Positions 46,860-56,313 of a DNA stretch of 64,000 nucleotides are shown here, one piece after another. This DNA is from Thiomicrorhabdus sediminis. GTDB lineage: Bacteria; Pseudomonadota; Gammaproteobacteria; Thiomicrospirales; Thiomicrospiraceae. The position numbers and the translations under genes are program-made. How positions within the stretch are numbered: position 1 is the stretch's first letter; the number at the start of each line of letters is the position of its first letter. The notes below the pieces were generated by a model, which saw only the letters and a program-made list of their open reading frames with translations, was not told the DNA's origin and did no database searches. The stretch spans positions 1,007,630-1,071,629 of the forward strand of contig NZ_CP040602.1 of NCBI RefSeq assembly GCF_005885815.1. The letters are read 5' to 3'.

Positions 46860-47747
46860 TCAATGATCGCGCGAGCCGATATAGTCGATCAGATCGGCAA
46901 TAAATGGATGTTTGAAAGCGCTGTTGCTCAATAAGTTTTTCGCTTCATTAAGCAGCTCATCACGATACTGCTTGGCCTTGTCTAAGCCCATCAGTTTTGG
47001 ATAGGTCGATTTATCGTTGAGCTGGTCGCTGCCTTGCGGTTTGCCAAGGGTTTCGGTGCTTGATTCAATGTCGATAATATCGTCGTGTACCTGAAAGGCC
47101 AGACCAATCAGCTCGCCGAGCTGCCATAAAGCCGGTTTCAGGGTCGCATAATCTTGATGATGAATGGCACCAATCAGTAAAGCACACTGGATGAGGCGGG
47201 CGGTTTTCAAAATATGCAGCGTTTTCAGCTGCTGCAGATCAACAGGCTGTTCTTCGGCACGAAGATCGAGCATCTGCCCGCCAATCATACCTAAGGGGCC
47301 ACTGGTCGCGCTGAGTAGATGCAGGATTTCAACCTTGTGTTCCGCATCGAGTGTTTCATCCTCGCTGACCAATTGGAAAGCCAGGCTCTGCTGCGCATCA
47401 CCAACCAATATCGCCGTGGCTTCGTCAAACTGAATATGGCAGGTTGGTTGACCTCTGCGCAGATCATCGTCATCCATCGCCGGCAAGTCGTCATGAACCA
47501 AAGAGTAGCTATGAATCAGTTCCAAAGCGGCGGCGGCACTATCGATGTATTGCAATTCAATCTGTAAAGCGTCGGCAATAGCATAAGCCAAAGCGGGTCT
47601 GACACGTTTACCATTGTTCATGGTGGCGTAACGAATCGCATCAAACAGCGGGTGTCGGTCACCGATTTGGCGTTCTGAGAATTGGCTGATGGCTCTTTCC
47701 AGAACCAGATTGATACGCATTTGATAGGCGCTTAATTGTGTTTGCAA
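46860..47747 (-). CDS. ispA: Farnesyl (polyprenyl) diphosphate synthase
   Basis: A 295-residue prenyltransferase joining IPP to DMAPP/GPP to make FPP for quinones and cell-wall carriers. The first aspartate-rich motif is DDLPAMDDDDLRRGQ and the second is HDDIIDIE, with NNGKRVRPAL near the N-terminus. The start is TTG 47747, with GGAG 7 nt upstream. An ATG at 47760 is out of frame. On the same strand a terminator hairpin sits only 21 bases upstream of the start, so initiation must come from read-through of, or after, that hairpin. The usual partners xseB and dxs are not adjacent here. Confidence 0.96.
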   Translation of the reverse strand: MQTQLSAYQMRINLVLERAISQFSERQIGDRHPLFDAIRYATMNNGKRVRPALAYAIADALQIELQYIDSAAAALELIHSYSLVHDDLPAMDDDDLRRGQPTCHIQFDEATAILVGDAQQSLAFQLVSEDETLDAEHKVEILHLLSATSGPLGMIGGQMLDLRAEEQPVDLQQLKTLHILKTARLIQCALLIGAIHHQDYATLKPALWQLGELIGLAFQVHDDIIDIESSTETLGKPQGSDQLNDKSTYPKLMGLDKAKQYRDELLNEAKNLLSNSAFKHPFIADLIDYIGSRDH

Positions 47748-48095
47748 CGCTAAACTCCATTTACAATAAAAAAGGCCGTCAAAGACGGCCTTTTAAATCC
47801 AGTCAGCAATGCTGACCTGTGGGCAGATAGCATTATTTTAGCCTTTAAAGCGAGCTAAATAAATAGCCGTGGGTTGAGCGCATTGATGTAAGCTTTATAG
47901 CGCGGTTTGTGTCAGGGTTTAAAAAACAAATTTGACTATCAAGTTATTCGACTATCATTATGAAAATTAAAGCTTTAGCATTTTCTAGCCGATAATACTA
48001 ATATGGTATGGTGAATATATGGGTTATCGAACGTTTTTCGATGAACGCTCTATAACCGTTGCTAAAATTGGTCATTTATTTCGGCAGGTAAGCGA
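47748..48095. other. Intergenic region between ispA and the CBS-domain gene
   Basis: 348 bases. It carries a short GTCAGC / GCTGAC hairpin and a terminator hairpin in the ispA leader (47768-47817), then AT-rich DNA that must contain the divergent promoter of the CBS-domain gene. A TAAAAT -10-like element lies on the minus strand near 47840. Confidence 0.6.
47768..47817 (-). promoter_or_regulatory. Hairpin plus terminator in the ispA leader (candidate attenuator or sRNA end)
   Basis: On the minus strand: GTCAGC-ATT-GCTGAC (47817-47803), then GGCCGTC-TTT-GACGGCC followed by TTTTTT (47790-47768). It ends only about 21 bases upstream of the ispA start codon, on the coding strand of ispA. This is a complete intrinsic terminator in the position of an attenuator. 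It could instead end a small RNA made upstream. Confidence 0.75.
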
Positions 48096-48725
48096 ATGTT
48101 TATGGTTTATAGCCCAGAAGGGCAAAGCTTTATTGGCGCAGCGCAAAATCTGCCGGTATTGAAGGTGGATCCCGCTAAGCGCATTAACCGGGTGGAAGAC
48201 ACTGAACTGGGGGGCGTCAAGGTCGATGTTAAGGGTTCTAATAGCAGCCAGAAAAAAGAAGCCTTGAACGCCTATAAAAAGAATCAGCAAAACAGCGGTG
48301 AGCGCCGTGTCATTGTCAGAGTGGCTGAGATCATGAGCACGCCTGTCATTAGCGTTCAATCCAATGCTAGCCTGGAGAATGCTTGGGCATTGATGCAAAA
48401 GCACAATATTAAACATTTACCGGTATTGGATGTCGATTCACTGGTCGGGATTTGTTCGCAGACCGATTTGCTGGCGCGTATGCTGGTCGATCGAGACGGG
48501 CAGATAGAAGGGGTCAAACGAGAGACGGTGGCGCAGGTTATGCATCCGCAGGTCATTACCACCACTGCAGAAACCGAAATTCGCCATGTCGCCCAGGTGT
48601 TGACCGAGTTTGATGTCGATTCACTGGTGATTTTGAATGACTATCAAAAGTTACTGGGAATTGTCACCGAAAAGGATTTGATCACCCGACTGGCACAAGA
48701 ACCACCCATTGAAATCTATACCTAG
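48096..48725 (+). CDS. CBS-domain pair protein
   Basis: 209 residues. The N-terminal 70 residues are polar and unassigned (VYSPEGQSFIGAAQNLPVLKV). The rest is two tandem CBS domains (about 75-135 and 140-205) with VAEIMSTPVISV and VAQVMHPQVITT starts and GICSQTDLLARML / GIVTEKDLITRL ends, forming a Bateman module that binds adenosine nucleotides. No catalytic domain is fused, so it probably regulates a partner by interaction. It is convergent with nadB. The AGG 7 nt before ATG 48096 supports the start. Confidence 0.92.
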   Translation: MFMVYSPEGQSFIGAAQNLPVLKVDPAKRINRVEDTELGGVKVDVKGSNSSQKKEALNAYKKNQQNSGERRVIVRVAEIMSTPVISVQSNASLENAWALMQKHNIKHLPVLDVDSLVGICSQTDLLARMLVDRDGQIEGVKRETVAQVMHPQVITTTAETEIRHVAQVLTEFDVDSLVILNDYQKLLGIVTEKDLITRLAQEPPIEIYT

Positions 48726-48746
48726 GATGACGCCAAAGCGCCAATA

Positions 48747-50372
48747 TCAGCGTGCGGAGTTGTTCTTTAAAATGGTTGGGCGAGGGTTTTTCTGCAGGTG
48801 CGGATAATCCAGGTTGTAGTGTAAACCACGGCTTTCTTTACGGCGTTGTGCACTCATTACCATTAATTCGGCAACCAATACCAGGTTACGCAGTTCGAGA
48901 AGGTCACGGGTCAAGGTGTGCTGGCGAAAATATTCGTGTACTTCCTTGTGCAGGTTGCGGATACGCTGACGCGCTCTTTTCAAACGGGTATTGGTTCTGA
49001 CAATACCAACATAGTCCCACATCACACGGCGCAACTCATCCCAGTCGTGGCTAACCAGAATCTTTTCCCGCGGATCGGTGATTCGGCTGGTATCCCAGGC
49101 ACGAATGGGCAGGTGTTTATATTGGTTTTCCGCCAAGTCGTTATGCGCCAAGGTGTTTTCAATGCTTTTGTGCGCCATTTTGGCAAACACCAAGCCTTCG
49201 GCCAACGAGTTGCTTGCCAAACGGTTGGCACCGTGTAAACCGGTGTAAGCCGCTTCACCGATTGCATAAAGGCCGTCTAAAGTGGTTTTGCCTTCCAGGT
49301 CGGTAAGAATGCCCCCACAGGTGTAGTGCGCGGCTGGCACTACCGGGATCTGCTCTTTACTGATGTCGATGCCAACGTTTTTACAGCGCTGATAGATGGT
49401 CGGAAAGTGTGCTTTAATGAATTTGGCAGGTTTATGGCTGATATCCAAATAGACGCAGTCGATACCGTGCTTTTTCATTTCCTGGTCAATCGCGCGGGCC
49501 ACAATGTCTCTCGGTGCCAAATCGGCACGTTCATCATAATCCTGCATAAAGGCGTAGCCGTTTGGTAAGCGCAAGATACCGCCTTCGCCGCGCACCGCTT
49601 CACTGATCAAAAAGGAACGGTCTTTTGGGTGAAATAGACAGGTCGGGTGGAATTGATTGAATTCCATATTGGCGACACTACAACCGGCACGCCATGCCAT
49701 GGCAATACCATCACCGGTAGAGGTGTCCGGGTTGCTGGTATAAAGATAGGCCTTACTGGCGCCACCGGTTGCCAAAACGGTAAACAGAGATGAAATGGCA
49801 TAGACCTGTTTTTCAGTCTGGTTCAGTGCATAGGCGCCAATACAACGGTTGCCTTTGGCGTTTTTAACCAAATCGATGCTGATATGATCGGGTAATAGGG
49901 TGATGTTTGGGTGTTCACTGACGCGTTGCACCAGTGTGCTCAGTACCGATTGGCCGGTATGATCGGCTGCGTGGATAATGCGTCGGTGACTGTGACCGCC
50001 TTCCTTGGTCAAGTGAAACGGGAATTTTTCGGCATTATCTTCATTGTATTCTTTACTGAAAGGCACACCCAGTTCAATCAGCTCTTGAATGGTCTCGGCG
50101 GCATGAGAGGCCACTACTGCAACCGCTTTCGGGTCGCACAGGCCTGCCCCGGCGGTTTGCGTATCGTCGATATGCGCTTCGATACTGTCGAACGGATCGA
50201 GCACTCCGGCAATACCGCCTTGTGCATAATTGGTGCTGCCATCGGTCAAAGAGCCTTTAGCAAGGATGGTGATTTGATGGTTTTTGGCCAATTTCAGGGC
50301 GATCGATAAGCCGGCAATGCCACTGCCAATAACAAGAATATCGGTCTGAATATGGTGCTGGTTATCTTTCAA
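48747..50372 (-). CDS. nadB: L-aspartate oxidase
   Basis: A 541-residue flavoprotein that oxidises aspartate to iminoaspartate, the first step of NAD synthesis. It has the N-terminal FAD motif VIGSGIAGLSIALKLAKN, the STNYAQGGIAGV region and the active-site segment EFNQFHPTCLF. The C-terminal domain has GARRESRGLHYNLDYP-type residues (QRRKESRGLHYNLD). The gene stands divergent from rseC; nadA and nadC are elsewhere. Size matches E. coli NadB (540). Confidence 0.97.
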   Translation of the reverse strand: MKDNQHHIQTDILVIGSGIAGLSIALKLAKNHQITILAKGSLTDGSTNYAQGGIAGVLDPFDSIEAHIDDTQTAGAGLCDPKAVAVVASHAAETIQELIELGVPFSKEYNEDNAEKFPFHLTKEGGHSHRRIIHAADHTGQSVLSTLVQRVSEHPNITLLPDHISIDLVKNAKGNRCIGAYALNQTEKQVYAISSLFTVLATGGASKAYLYTSNPDTSTGDGIAMAWRAGCSVANMEFNQFHPTCLFHPKDRSFLISEAVRGEGGILRLPNGYAFMQDYDERADLAPRDIVARAIDQEMKKHGIDCVYLDISHKPAKFIKAHFPTIYQRCKNVGIDISKEQIPVVPAAHYTCGGILTDLEGKTTLDGLYAIGEAAYTGLHGANRLASNSLAEGLVFAKMAHKSIENTLAHNDLAENQYKHLPIRAWDTSRITDPREKILVSHDWDELRRVMWDYVGIVRTNTRLKRARQRIRNLHKEVHEYFRQHTLTRDLLELRNLVLVAELMVMSAQRRKESRGLHYNLDYPHLQKNPRPTILKNNSAR

Positions 50373-50636
50373 GGTGGTGTCCTAAAATGCTAAGTCAATG
50401 AATTAGAAGAATTTGCGTGAGTGAATATCGGGTTGCCGTCTGCTGTGCAGCTGACTATCGTCAAACTTTATTCAGGTTTTTTCAATATCTATTCAGCTTC
50501 TTGGCTTGAAACTTCGTCTGAATAGTACCATATTATAAGCCATATTTAATGAAATCCCCCTGATAAATAAAGGGCTGTTGCTTTAAATTCGACCGTTTTA
50601 GCGCCAGCGGCTAACAAAACTTAACTGGAGATGACT

Positions 50637-51125
50637 TTGTCAGAATTGGATTCCAAAAACAGCCCAGAGTCTGCTGCGGAAAATCACGCCAATCTTTTGA
50701 TTGAATCGGGCGTTGTGCTTGCGGTCGATGAAAGCCATGTTTGGGTGCAGACGCAAAGAGCCTCGGCGTGCGGCGGTTGTGCCAATAAATCTTGCGGCAC
50801 TTCGGCGCTTTCACAGCTGTTTGGCGGTACAACCAAACCGATTCAGGTGGAAAAAAACACGGCTTGCCATGTGGGTGACCGAGTAGAGTTGATCCTGGAT
50901 GAATCACAACTGCTTAAACATACCTTTATGGCTTATGGTTTGCCATTATTGGGAATGTTTGTCGGGGCTATATTGTTAAGTTGGATTTTTAAACAGCAGT
51001 TCAGTGAAGACCTGTTGGCGGTTGTGGGCGGCGGAGCAGGTTTGTTAGTAGGCTGGTGGTTTACCCGCAGGTTCTATCGGCCGGCTCGACCTAAACTGGG
51101 TCGGGTTTGGCCAGCAGGTGAGTAA
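50637..51125 (+). CDS. rseC: RseC/MucC-type SoxR-reducing system protein
   Basis: About 162 residues. The N-terminal cytoplasmic part has a cysteine cluster (ACGGCANKSCGTSAL) typical of RseC, and two membrane spans follow (FMAYGLPLLGMFVGAILLSW; LLAVVGGGAGLLVGWWF). RseC helps reduce SoxR and sits in the sigmaE operon in E. coli. Here rpoE, rseA and rseB are not upstream. I use TTG 50637, 6 nt after GGAG. The ATG at 50631 abuts that GGAG and would give 164 residues. A degP-type protease follows. Confidence 0.92.
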   Translation: MSELDSKNSPESAAENHANLLIESGVVLAVDESHVWVQTQRASACGGCANKSCGTSALSQLFGGTTKPIQVEKNTACHVGDRVELILDESQLLKHTFMAYGLPLLGMFVGAILLSWIFKQQFSEDLLAVVGGGAGLLVGWWFTRRFYRPARPKLGRVWPAGE

Positions 51126-51268
51126 AGGCTCGGTGACCGTGTAGAGCATTGCCTTGAATTGAAATGTGCAAAACCCTATAAACCGATACAAATCGATACA
51201 AATTCTGATCAAGTTTATAAAGCGATAGTTATTCATAATATATCTAAATATCTAAGGAGTAGACGACC

Positions 51269-52684
51269 ATGAAAAAAGCGGTGTTAATTACAAGCTTGTT
51301 GCTAAGTGCTTGGCTGTTGTATCCGCTCAATGCCTATGCGGCTCAGCCTAATAAGTATGGCTTGCCCGATTTCAGCGCGCTGGTGGAACAGACCAATCCG
51401 ATTGTCGTCAATATCAGTACTACCAAAAACATTGATGCACAACAGCAGATTCCGCCGCAGTTCAGAGGCATGCCGGAAGAGATGTTGCGTTACTTCTTCG
51501 GCATTCCGCAACCTCGGAGTGGTGAAGGCGAAACTAAGCAACAGCACTCGCTTGGCTCGGGGTTCATTATCAGTGAGGACGGGTATATTTTGACTAATAA
51601 CCACGTGGTTGAAGGCGCTGATGAAGTGATTGTGCGTTTACGCAATCGCAAAGAAATGGTCGCCCAAGTGGTTGGTTCGGACAAAAGAACCGATGTCGCT
51701 CTATTGAAGATTGACGGTGAAGATTTACCCTATGCCAAAATCGGCAGTTCCGCTGATTTAAAGGTCGGGCAGTGGGTATTGGCAATCGGGGAACCTTTCG
51801 GACTCGATTTTACCGCGACCCACGGCATTATCTCCGCACTGGGGCGTGCTTTGCCGGATGATACCTATGTCCCGTTTATCCAATCGGATGTGCCGATCAA
51901 TCCGGGGAATTCGGGGGGGCCTTTGTTTAACCTAGATGGTGAAGTGGTTGGTATCAACTCGCAGATTTACAGCAAAAGCGGTGGCTCAATGGGCTTGTCG
52001 TTCTCGATTCCAATCGATATCGCCATGACCGTTGCCAACCAGATCAAGGCCGACGGTAAGGTGACCCGTGGTTATCTAGGGGTACAGATTCAAGAGGTGA
52101 CTAGCGATTTGGCGCAGTCGTTTGGTTTGGATAAGCCTTATGGTGCGTTGGTGGGGGAAACCTATCCCGATACGGCTGCACAGGAGGCGGGCATTGAAGC
52201 CGGTGATATTATTCTTGAATTCAATGGTCAAAAAGTCGAGAAGTCGACCGACTTACCGCCAATGGTAGGGGTTGCGCCAATTGATAAGCCCATCGCGTTG
52301 AAGATTCTTCGTCAAGGCAAAACCAAGCGTATCAAGGTGCGTTTGAAGTCACTGGATGAAGCCAATCAAGTAGCCAGCTCAGGTGGTTCGGATAGTGGCT
52401 CGGCTGGCAACCGTTTAGGTGCTTATGTGCAGACCTTGGACAAGGAGGCTCTGCAAGCGCTTGATCTACCATTTGGTGTGGCGATTACCAAAGTGTTTGG
52501 CGGACCGGCTAAAAAGGCCGGTTTGAGACAGGGGGATGTCATCGTCAGTATCGATTTCAAACCGGTGAAGGATGTCGCCAGTTTGAAAAAGCTATTGAAG
52601 AAGTTACCCGAAGGGCGTTCGTTACCGCTGCGAATTATTCGTAATAAACGTTCCATGTTTATACCGATTACTTTGGAAGATTAA
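51269..52684 (+). CDS. degP: Periplasmic DegP/MucD-type serine protease
   Basis: A 471-residue HtrA protease. A signal peptide (LLLSAWLLYPLNAYAA) precedes the trypsin-like domain with the triad in NNHVVEG (His), KRTDVALL (Asp) and GNSGGPLF (Ser), followed by two PDZ domains (about 270-365 and 390-470). It cleaves misfolded envelope proteins. It follows rseC, matching the mucABCD / rse layout in which degP (mucD) is the last gene. The name degQ or mucD would be equally acceptable. Confidence 0.96.
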   Translation: MKKAVLITSLLLSAWLLYPLNAYAAQPNKYGLPDFSALVEQTNPIVVNISTTKNIDAQQQIPPQFRGMPEEMLRYFFGIPQPRSGEGETKQQHSLGSGFIISEDGYILTNNHVVEGADEVIVRLRNRKEMVAQVVGSDKRTDVALLKIDGEDLPYAKIGSSADLKVGQWVLAIGEPFGLDFTATHGIISALGRALPDDTYVPFIQSDVPINPGNSGGPLFNLDGEVVGINSQIYSKSGGSMGLSFSIPIDIAMTVANQIKADGKVTRGYLGVQIQEVTSDLAQSFGLDKPYGALVGETYPDTAAQEAGIEAGDIILEFNGQKVEKSTDLPPMVGVAPIDKPIALKILRQGKTKRIKVRLKSLDEANQVASSGGSDSGSAGNRLGAYVQTLDKEALQALDLPFGVAITKVFGGPAKKAGLRQGDVIVSIDFKPVKDVASLKKLLKKLPEGRSLPLRIIRNKRSMFIPITLED

Positions 52685-52786
52685 ATTGTTCGCTGAATGG
52701 GGCGGATTCAATGCTTTTAAAATCACTAATTTGCAATGCGAAATCTGACAAATTAGCGTAGAATAAGCGCCATTCATTGATAACCA

Positions 52787-52872
52787 ATACAACTTGCTAT
52801 GCAGGTGAGCGAAAACGCCGCAAAGAAAGTCAAAAACAAGTTGTATAAAAAGGGGCAGTGGCCCCTTTTTTT
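52787..52872 (+). ncRNA. Candidate small structured RNA or attenuator in the lepA leader
   Basis: A perfect 10-bp inverted repeat ATACAACTTG (52787-52796) / CAAGTTGTAT (52837-52846) closes a 40-nt internal segment with a GGTG...CGCC stem. Directly after it comes an intrinsic terminator: AAAAGGGGC-AGTG-GCCCCTTTTTTT (52847-52872). A -10-like TAGAAT lies at 52759-52764, without a good -35. The compact layout suggests a short terminated transcript upstream of lepA. It matches no riboswitch or sRNA class that I can name. Confidence 0.6.
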
Positions 52873-52961
52873 ATGGTGGTTTTTTGACTACTTTTTTGCA
52901 GCAGATTGCCGGAAAAAAGCAAGCCAAATACCACCAAACTGCTAACGGATTTGGAGCTGAA

Positions 52962-54767
52962 ATGTCAGACAGTTTAAAAAATATTCGAAATTTTTCGATT
53001 ATTGCCCACATCGACCATGGTAAATCGACTATTGCCGACCGCTTTATTCAACACTGCGGTGGTTTGACCGACCGAGAAATGGCCGCACAGGTTTTGGATT
53101 CAATGGATCTGGAACGTGAGCGTGGTATTACCATCAAGGCGCAAAGTGTGACTTTGAACTATAAGGCTGACGACGGTGAAACCTACCAGCTGAACTTTAT
53201 CGATACTCCGGGACATGTTGACTTCTCCTATGAAGTCTCTCGTTCTTTGGCGGCTTGTGAAGGGGCGCTATTAGTAGTCGATGCGTCTCAGGGGGTTGAG
53301 GCGCAAACGGTTGCTAACTGTTATACCGCGATCGAGCAGGGGCTCGAAGTCTTGGCTGTCTTGAACAAGATCGACCTGCCGGCGGCGGATCCGGAGCGCG
53401 TTATCGAAGAAGTCGAAGATATTATCGGTATCGAAGCCACCGATGCGGTGCGCGCTTCGGCCAAATCGGGTATCGGTATCAAAGAGACCTTGGAAGATAT
53501 CGTGAATAAGATTCCACCACCAGAAGGTGATCCGGATGCGCCGTTAAAAGCCCTGATTATCGACTCATGGTTCGATAATTACCTGGGTGTTGTCTCGTTG
53601 GTACGAGTGATAGACGGTAAAATCGGCAAAAAGACCAAAATGAAAGTGATGTCGACCAAGGAAGAATATTTGGTTGACGATGTAGGGATCTTCTCGCCAA
53701 AGCGTACCTCCAAGCCGTTTTTGCAAGCCGGTGAAGTCGGGTATGTTATTTCCGGTATCAAAGATATTGACGGTGCGCCGGTTGGTGATACCTTGGCCGA
53801 TGCAACCAAACCTGAAATCGAGGCTTTGCCAGGATTCAAGCCGGCACAACCGCGCGTATTTGCCGGGTTATTCCCAATCTCCTCGGAAGACTATGAAGAT
53901 CTGCGTGAGTCATTACGTAAACTGCGTCTGAACGATGCGGCGCTGCATTTTGAGCCGGAAACTTCGGAAGCCTTAGGTTTCGGTTTCCGTTGTGGTTTCC
54001 TGGGTATGTTGCATATGGAAATCATTCAGGAGCGTCTTGAGCGTGAATACAATCTGGACTTGATCACCACTGCACCGACCGTTGTCTATGAGGTGGAAAC
54101 CAAGGCCGGTGATGTGATTAAGATCGACAACCCTTCGGAATTGCCCGATCCGGCGACCATTGCAGAGGTGCGTGAGCCGATTATTCAGGCCAATATCCTA
54201 GTGCCGAACGAGTATGTCGGTGCGGTAATGAAGCTGTGTATTGAAAAGCGCGGTGTGCAAAAAGATATGCAGTATTCCGGTGGTCAGGTTTCAATCAACT
54301 ATGAAATGCCGCTTAACGAAGTGGTATTGGACTTCTTCGACCGTCTGAAATCTTGCAGTCGTGGTTATGCATCGATGGATTATGAGTTCAAACGTTTCCA
54401 GGCTGATGATTTGATTCGCGTCGACTTCTTGGTCAACGGTGAAAAAGTCGATGCATTGGCGTTGATTGTGCACAGAAGTTTTGCGGTACAGCGTGCTAAG
54501 GTGATTATCGAAAAATTGCGAGAAGTCATTCCTCGCCAAATGTTTGATGTTGCCATTCAGGCCGCTATCGGTGGTAAGATTATCGGACGTTCGAATGTCA
54601 AAGCCTTGCGTAAGAACGTAACAGCCAAATGTTACGGTGGTGACGTTTCTCGTAAGAAGAAACTGTTGCAGAAACAGAAAGAAGGTAAAAAGCGTATGAA
54701 GTCGATTGGTAGCGTTGAACTGCCGCAAGAGGCTTTCTTGGCAATTCTAGATACAGGAGAGTCCTAA
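52962..54767 (+). CDS. lepA: Elongation factor 4 (LepA)
   Basis: 601 residues from ATG 52962 (GGAG 6-8 nt upstream). A ribosomal GTPase that promotes back-translocation or initiation fidelity. The G domain has [30 protein letters not shown] and NKIDLP. Domain II and the LepA-specific C-terminus ([33 protein letters not shown]) follow. A frame from 52884 would add 26 residues overlapping the leader hairpin and is not family-like. The lepB gene starts 3 bases after the stop. Confidence 0.98.
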   Translation: MSDSLKNIRNFSIIAHIDHGKSTIADRFIQHCGGLTDREMAAQVLDSMDLERERGITIKAQSVTLNYKADDGETYQLNFIDTPGHVDFSYEVSRSLAACEGALLVVDASQGVEAQTVANCYTAIEQGLEVLAVLNKIDLPAADPERVIEEVEDIIGIEATDAVRASAKSGIGIKETLEDIVNKIPPPEGDPDAPLKALIIDSWFDNYLGVVSLVRVIDGKIGKKTKMKVMSTKEEYLVDDVGIFSPKRTSKPFLQAGEVGYVISGIKDIDGAPVGDTLADATKPEIEALPGFKPAQPRVFAGLFPISSEDYEDLRESLRKLRLNDAALHFEPETSEALGFGFRCGFLGMLHMEIIQERLEREYNLDLITTAPTVVYEVETKAGDVIKIDNPSELPDPATIAEVREPIIQANILVPNEYVGAVMKLCIEKRGVQKDMQYSGGQVSINYEMPLNEVVLDFFDRLKSCSRGYASMDYEFKRFQADDLIRVDFLVNGEKVDALALIVHRSFAVQRAKVIIEKLREVIPRQMFDVAIQAAIGGKIIGRSNVKALRKNVTAKCYGGDVSRKKKLLQKQKEGKKRMKSIGSVELPQEAFLAILDTGES

Positions 54768-54770
54768 TCC

Positions 54771-55541
54771 ATGAGTTTTGAATTAATCTTGGTAATGGTC
54801 ACCGCTATTACCGGTGTGATTTATTTTGTTGACCGCATTGTTTGGCGCCCAAAACGTGAAGCCGCGATGATGCCGGATAAAGAACCGATCATTATCGAAT
54901 ATGCGCGCTCGTTGTTTCCGGTTTTTCTGGTGGTTTTGATTCTACGTTCGTTTATTATCGAACCCTTTAGAATCCCATCGGGATCGATGTATCCGACTTT
55001 GGAAATCGGTGATTTCATCGCCGTAAACAAGTTCTCATACGGGGTCAAGCTGCCGGTAACACAAACCAAGATTCTGCCGATCTCGTTACCGCAACGCGGT
55101 GATGTCGTTGTATTCAAATATCCTGATGATCCGGATGTCGATTATATTAAACGTGTTGTCGGTTTACCGGGGGACCGTATCACCTATATCGGCCGTACCC
55201 TGTTTATCAACGACAAGCCTGTTAGCCAGACTTATCTGGGTAAATATAAGGGCGTTGAGTCCGGTGCCATTATGAATGGTGCTTCGGTGGTAGAAGAGAC
55301 TTTCCCGGATGGTCAGGCTCATCAGGTTTTACTGGATATGGAAAAAGGTTCTAAAGACATGGATACGGTCGTGGTTCCGGATGGCCACTATTTTATGATG
55401 GGTGATAACCGAGACCACAGTAATGACAGCCGTTTTTGGGGCTTTGTGCCGGAGCGTAACCTGAAAGGTAAAGCATTCGGTATCTGGATGAACTGGGACA
55501 ATGGTTTACATTTTGATCGAATCGGAAAAGGGATCGATTAG
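54771..55541 (+). CDS. lepB: Signal peptidase I
   Basis: 256 residues (shorter than E. coli LepB, 324). Two N-terminal membrane segments: FELILVMVTAITGVIYFV and FPVFLVVLILRSFII. The catalytic Ser is in IPSGSMYPTLEIGD and the general base Lys is in DVDYIKRVVGLPGD, with the box E GDNRDHSNDSRFWG. It removes Sec signal peptides. It is coupled to lepA (3 bases) and rnc (2 bases). Confidence 0.98.
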   Translation: MSFELILVMVTAITGVIYFVDRIVWRPKREAAMMPDKEPIIIEYARSLFPVFLVVLILRSFIIEPFRIPSGSMYPTLEIGDFIAVNKFSYGVKLPVTQTKILPISLPQRGDVVVFKYPDDPDVDYIKRVVGLPGDRITYIGRTLFINDKPVSQTYLGKYKGVESGAIMNGASVVEETFPDGQAHQVLLDMEKGSKDMDTVVVPDGHYFMMGDNRDHSNDSRFWGFVPERNLKGKAFGIWMNWDNGLHFDRIGKGID

Positions 55542-55543
55542 TC

Positions 55544-56251
55544 ATGGCTAAGGCGACTAAATTGACACAGGAACGTATCGCAAAACTGCAACAGTTGGCT
55601 AACAAACTGGGTTATCAATATCAGGATATCGGTTTTCTGCAGCACGCTTTAACGCACCGCAGTATGGGGGCGAGAAACAATGAGCGTCTTGAATTCCTCG
55701 GCGATAGCCTGGTTAACTTCGTGATTGCCGATGTCCTGTTCCATCAGTTTGCCAAGTTGCCCGAAGGTGATATGAGCCGTGTTCGCGCCCATTTGGTCAA
55801 GGGTGATACGCTGGCGGTAATCGGCCGAGAATATGATTTAAGCGATTATTTGGTATTGGGGCCGGGCGAGCTGAAAAGCGGTGGTTACCGTCGTGATTCC
55901 ATTATTGCCGATGCGGTCGAAGCGATTATCGCCTCGGTTTATGAAGACGGTGGTCTGGAAGCTTGCCGTGCCATGGTTATGCGTTTTTACGATAAACGCT
56001 TGCAAGAGCTTGATCCGAAAAAAGTCGGTAAGGACCCTAAAACCCGTTTGCAGGAGTTCCTACAATCGCGCAATGAGGCTTTACCGGAATACTCCATTAT
56101 CAGTGTCAATGGTGCCGCACATGCGCAGGAGTTTACCGTGTCATGTTTTGTCGCCAAATTAAACAGTAAGTTTGAAGCGGTTGCTTCAAGCCGTCGTAAA
56201 GCCGAACAAAAAGCCGCCGAAATTGCCTTGGAAGCATTGGACCAGTTATAA
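55544..56251 (+). CDS. rnc: Ribonuclease III
   Basis: A 235-residue double-strand-specific RNase that processes rRNA and mRNA. The catalytic helix is NERLEFLGDSLVNFVIADVLF; a second acidic motif is DSIIADAVEAIIASVYEDGG. The C-terminal dsRNA-binding domain starts DPKTRLQEFLQSRN and ends RRKAEQKAAEIAL. Starts 3 bases after lepB, and era follows after 62 bases, in the standard lep-rnc-era operon. Confidence 0.98.
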   Translation: MAKATKLTQERIAKLQQLANKLGYQYQDIGFLQHALTHRSMGARNNERLEFLGDSLVNFVIADVLFHQFAKLPEGDMSRVRAHLVKGDTLAVIGREYDLSDYLVLGPGELKSGGYRRDSIIADAVEAIIASVYEDGGLEACRAMVMRFYDKRLQELDPKKVGKDPKTRLQEFLQSRNEALPEYSIISVNGAAHAQEFTVSCFVAKLNSKFEAVASSRRKAEQKAAEIALEALDQL

Positions 56252-56313
56252 AAGCGGTCAGTCGCACTTGTGCTCGACAGGGCTTGTTCGGCATATGCAA
56301 TTAAGAGAAATCT

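Noticed and set aside
46695-46934. 79-codon plus-strand ORF (MIGKLSSIGVLKHV...) between queD and ispA
   Set aside because: It runs into the 3' end of ispA on the other strand, has no ribosome binding site and matches no family that I recognise. The 46604-46859 gap is left without a gene; a decayed coding fragment cannot be excluded.
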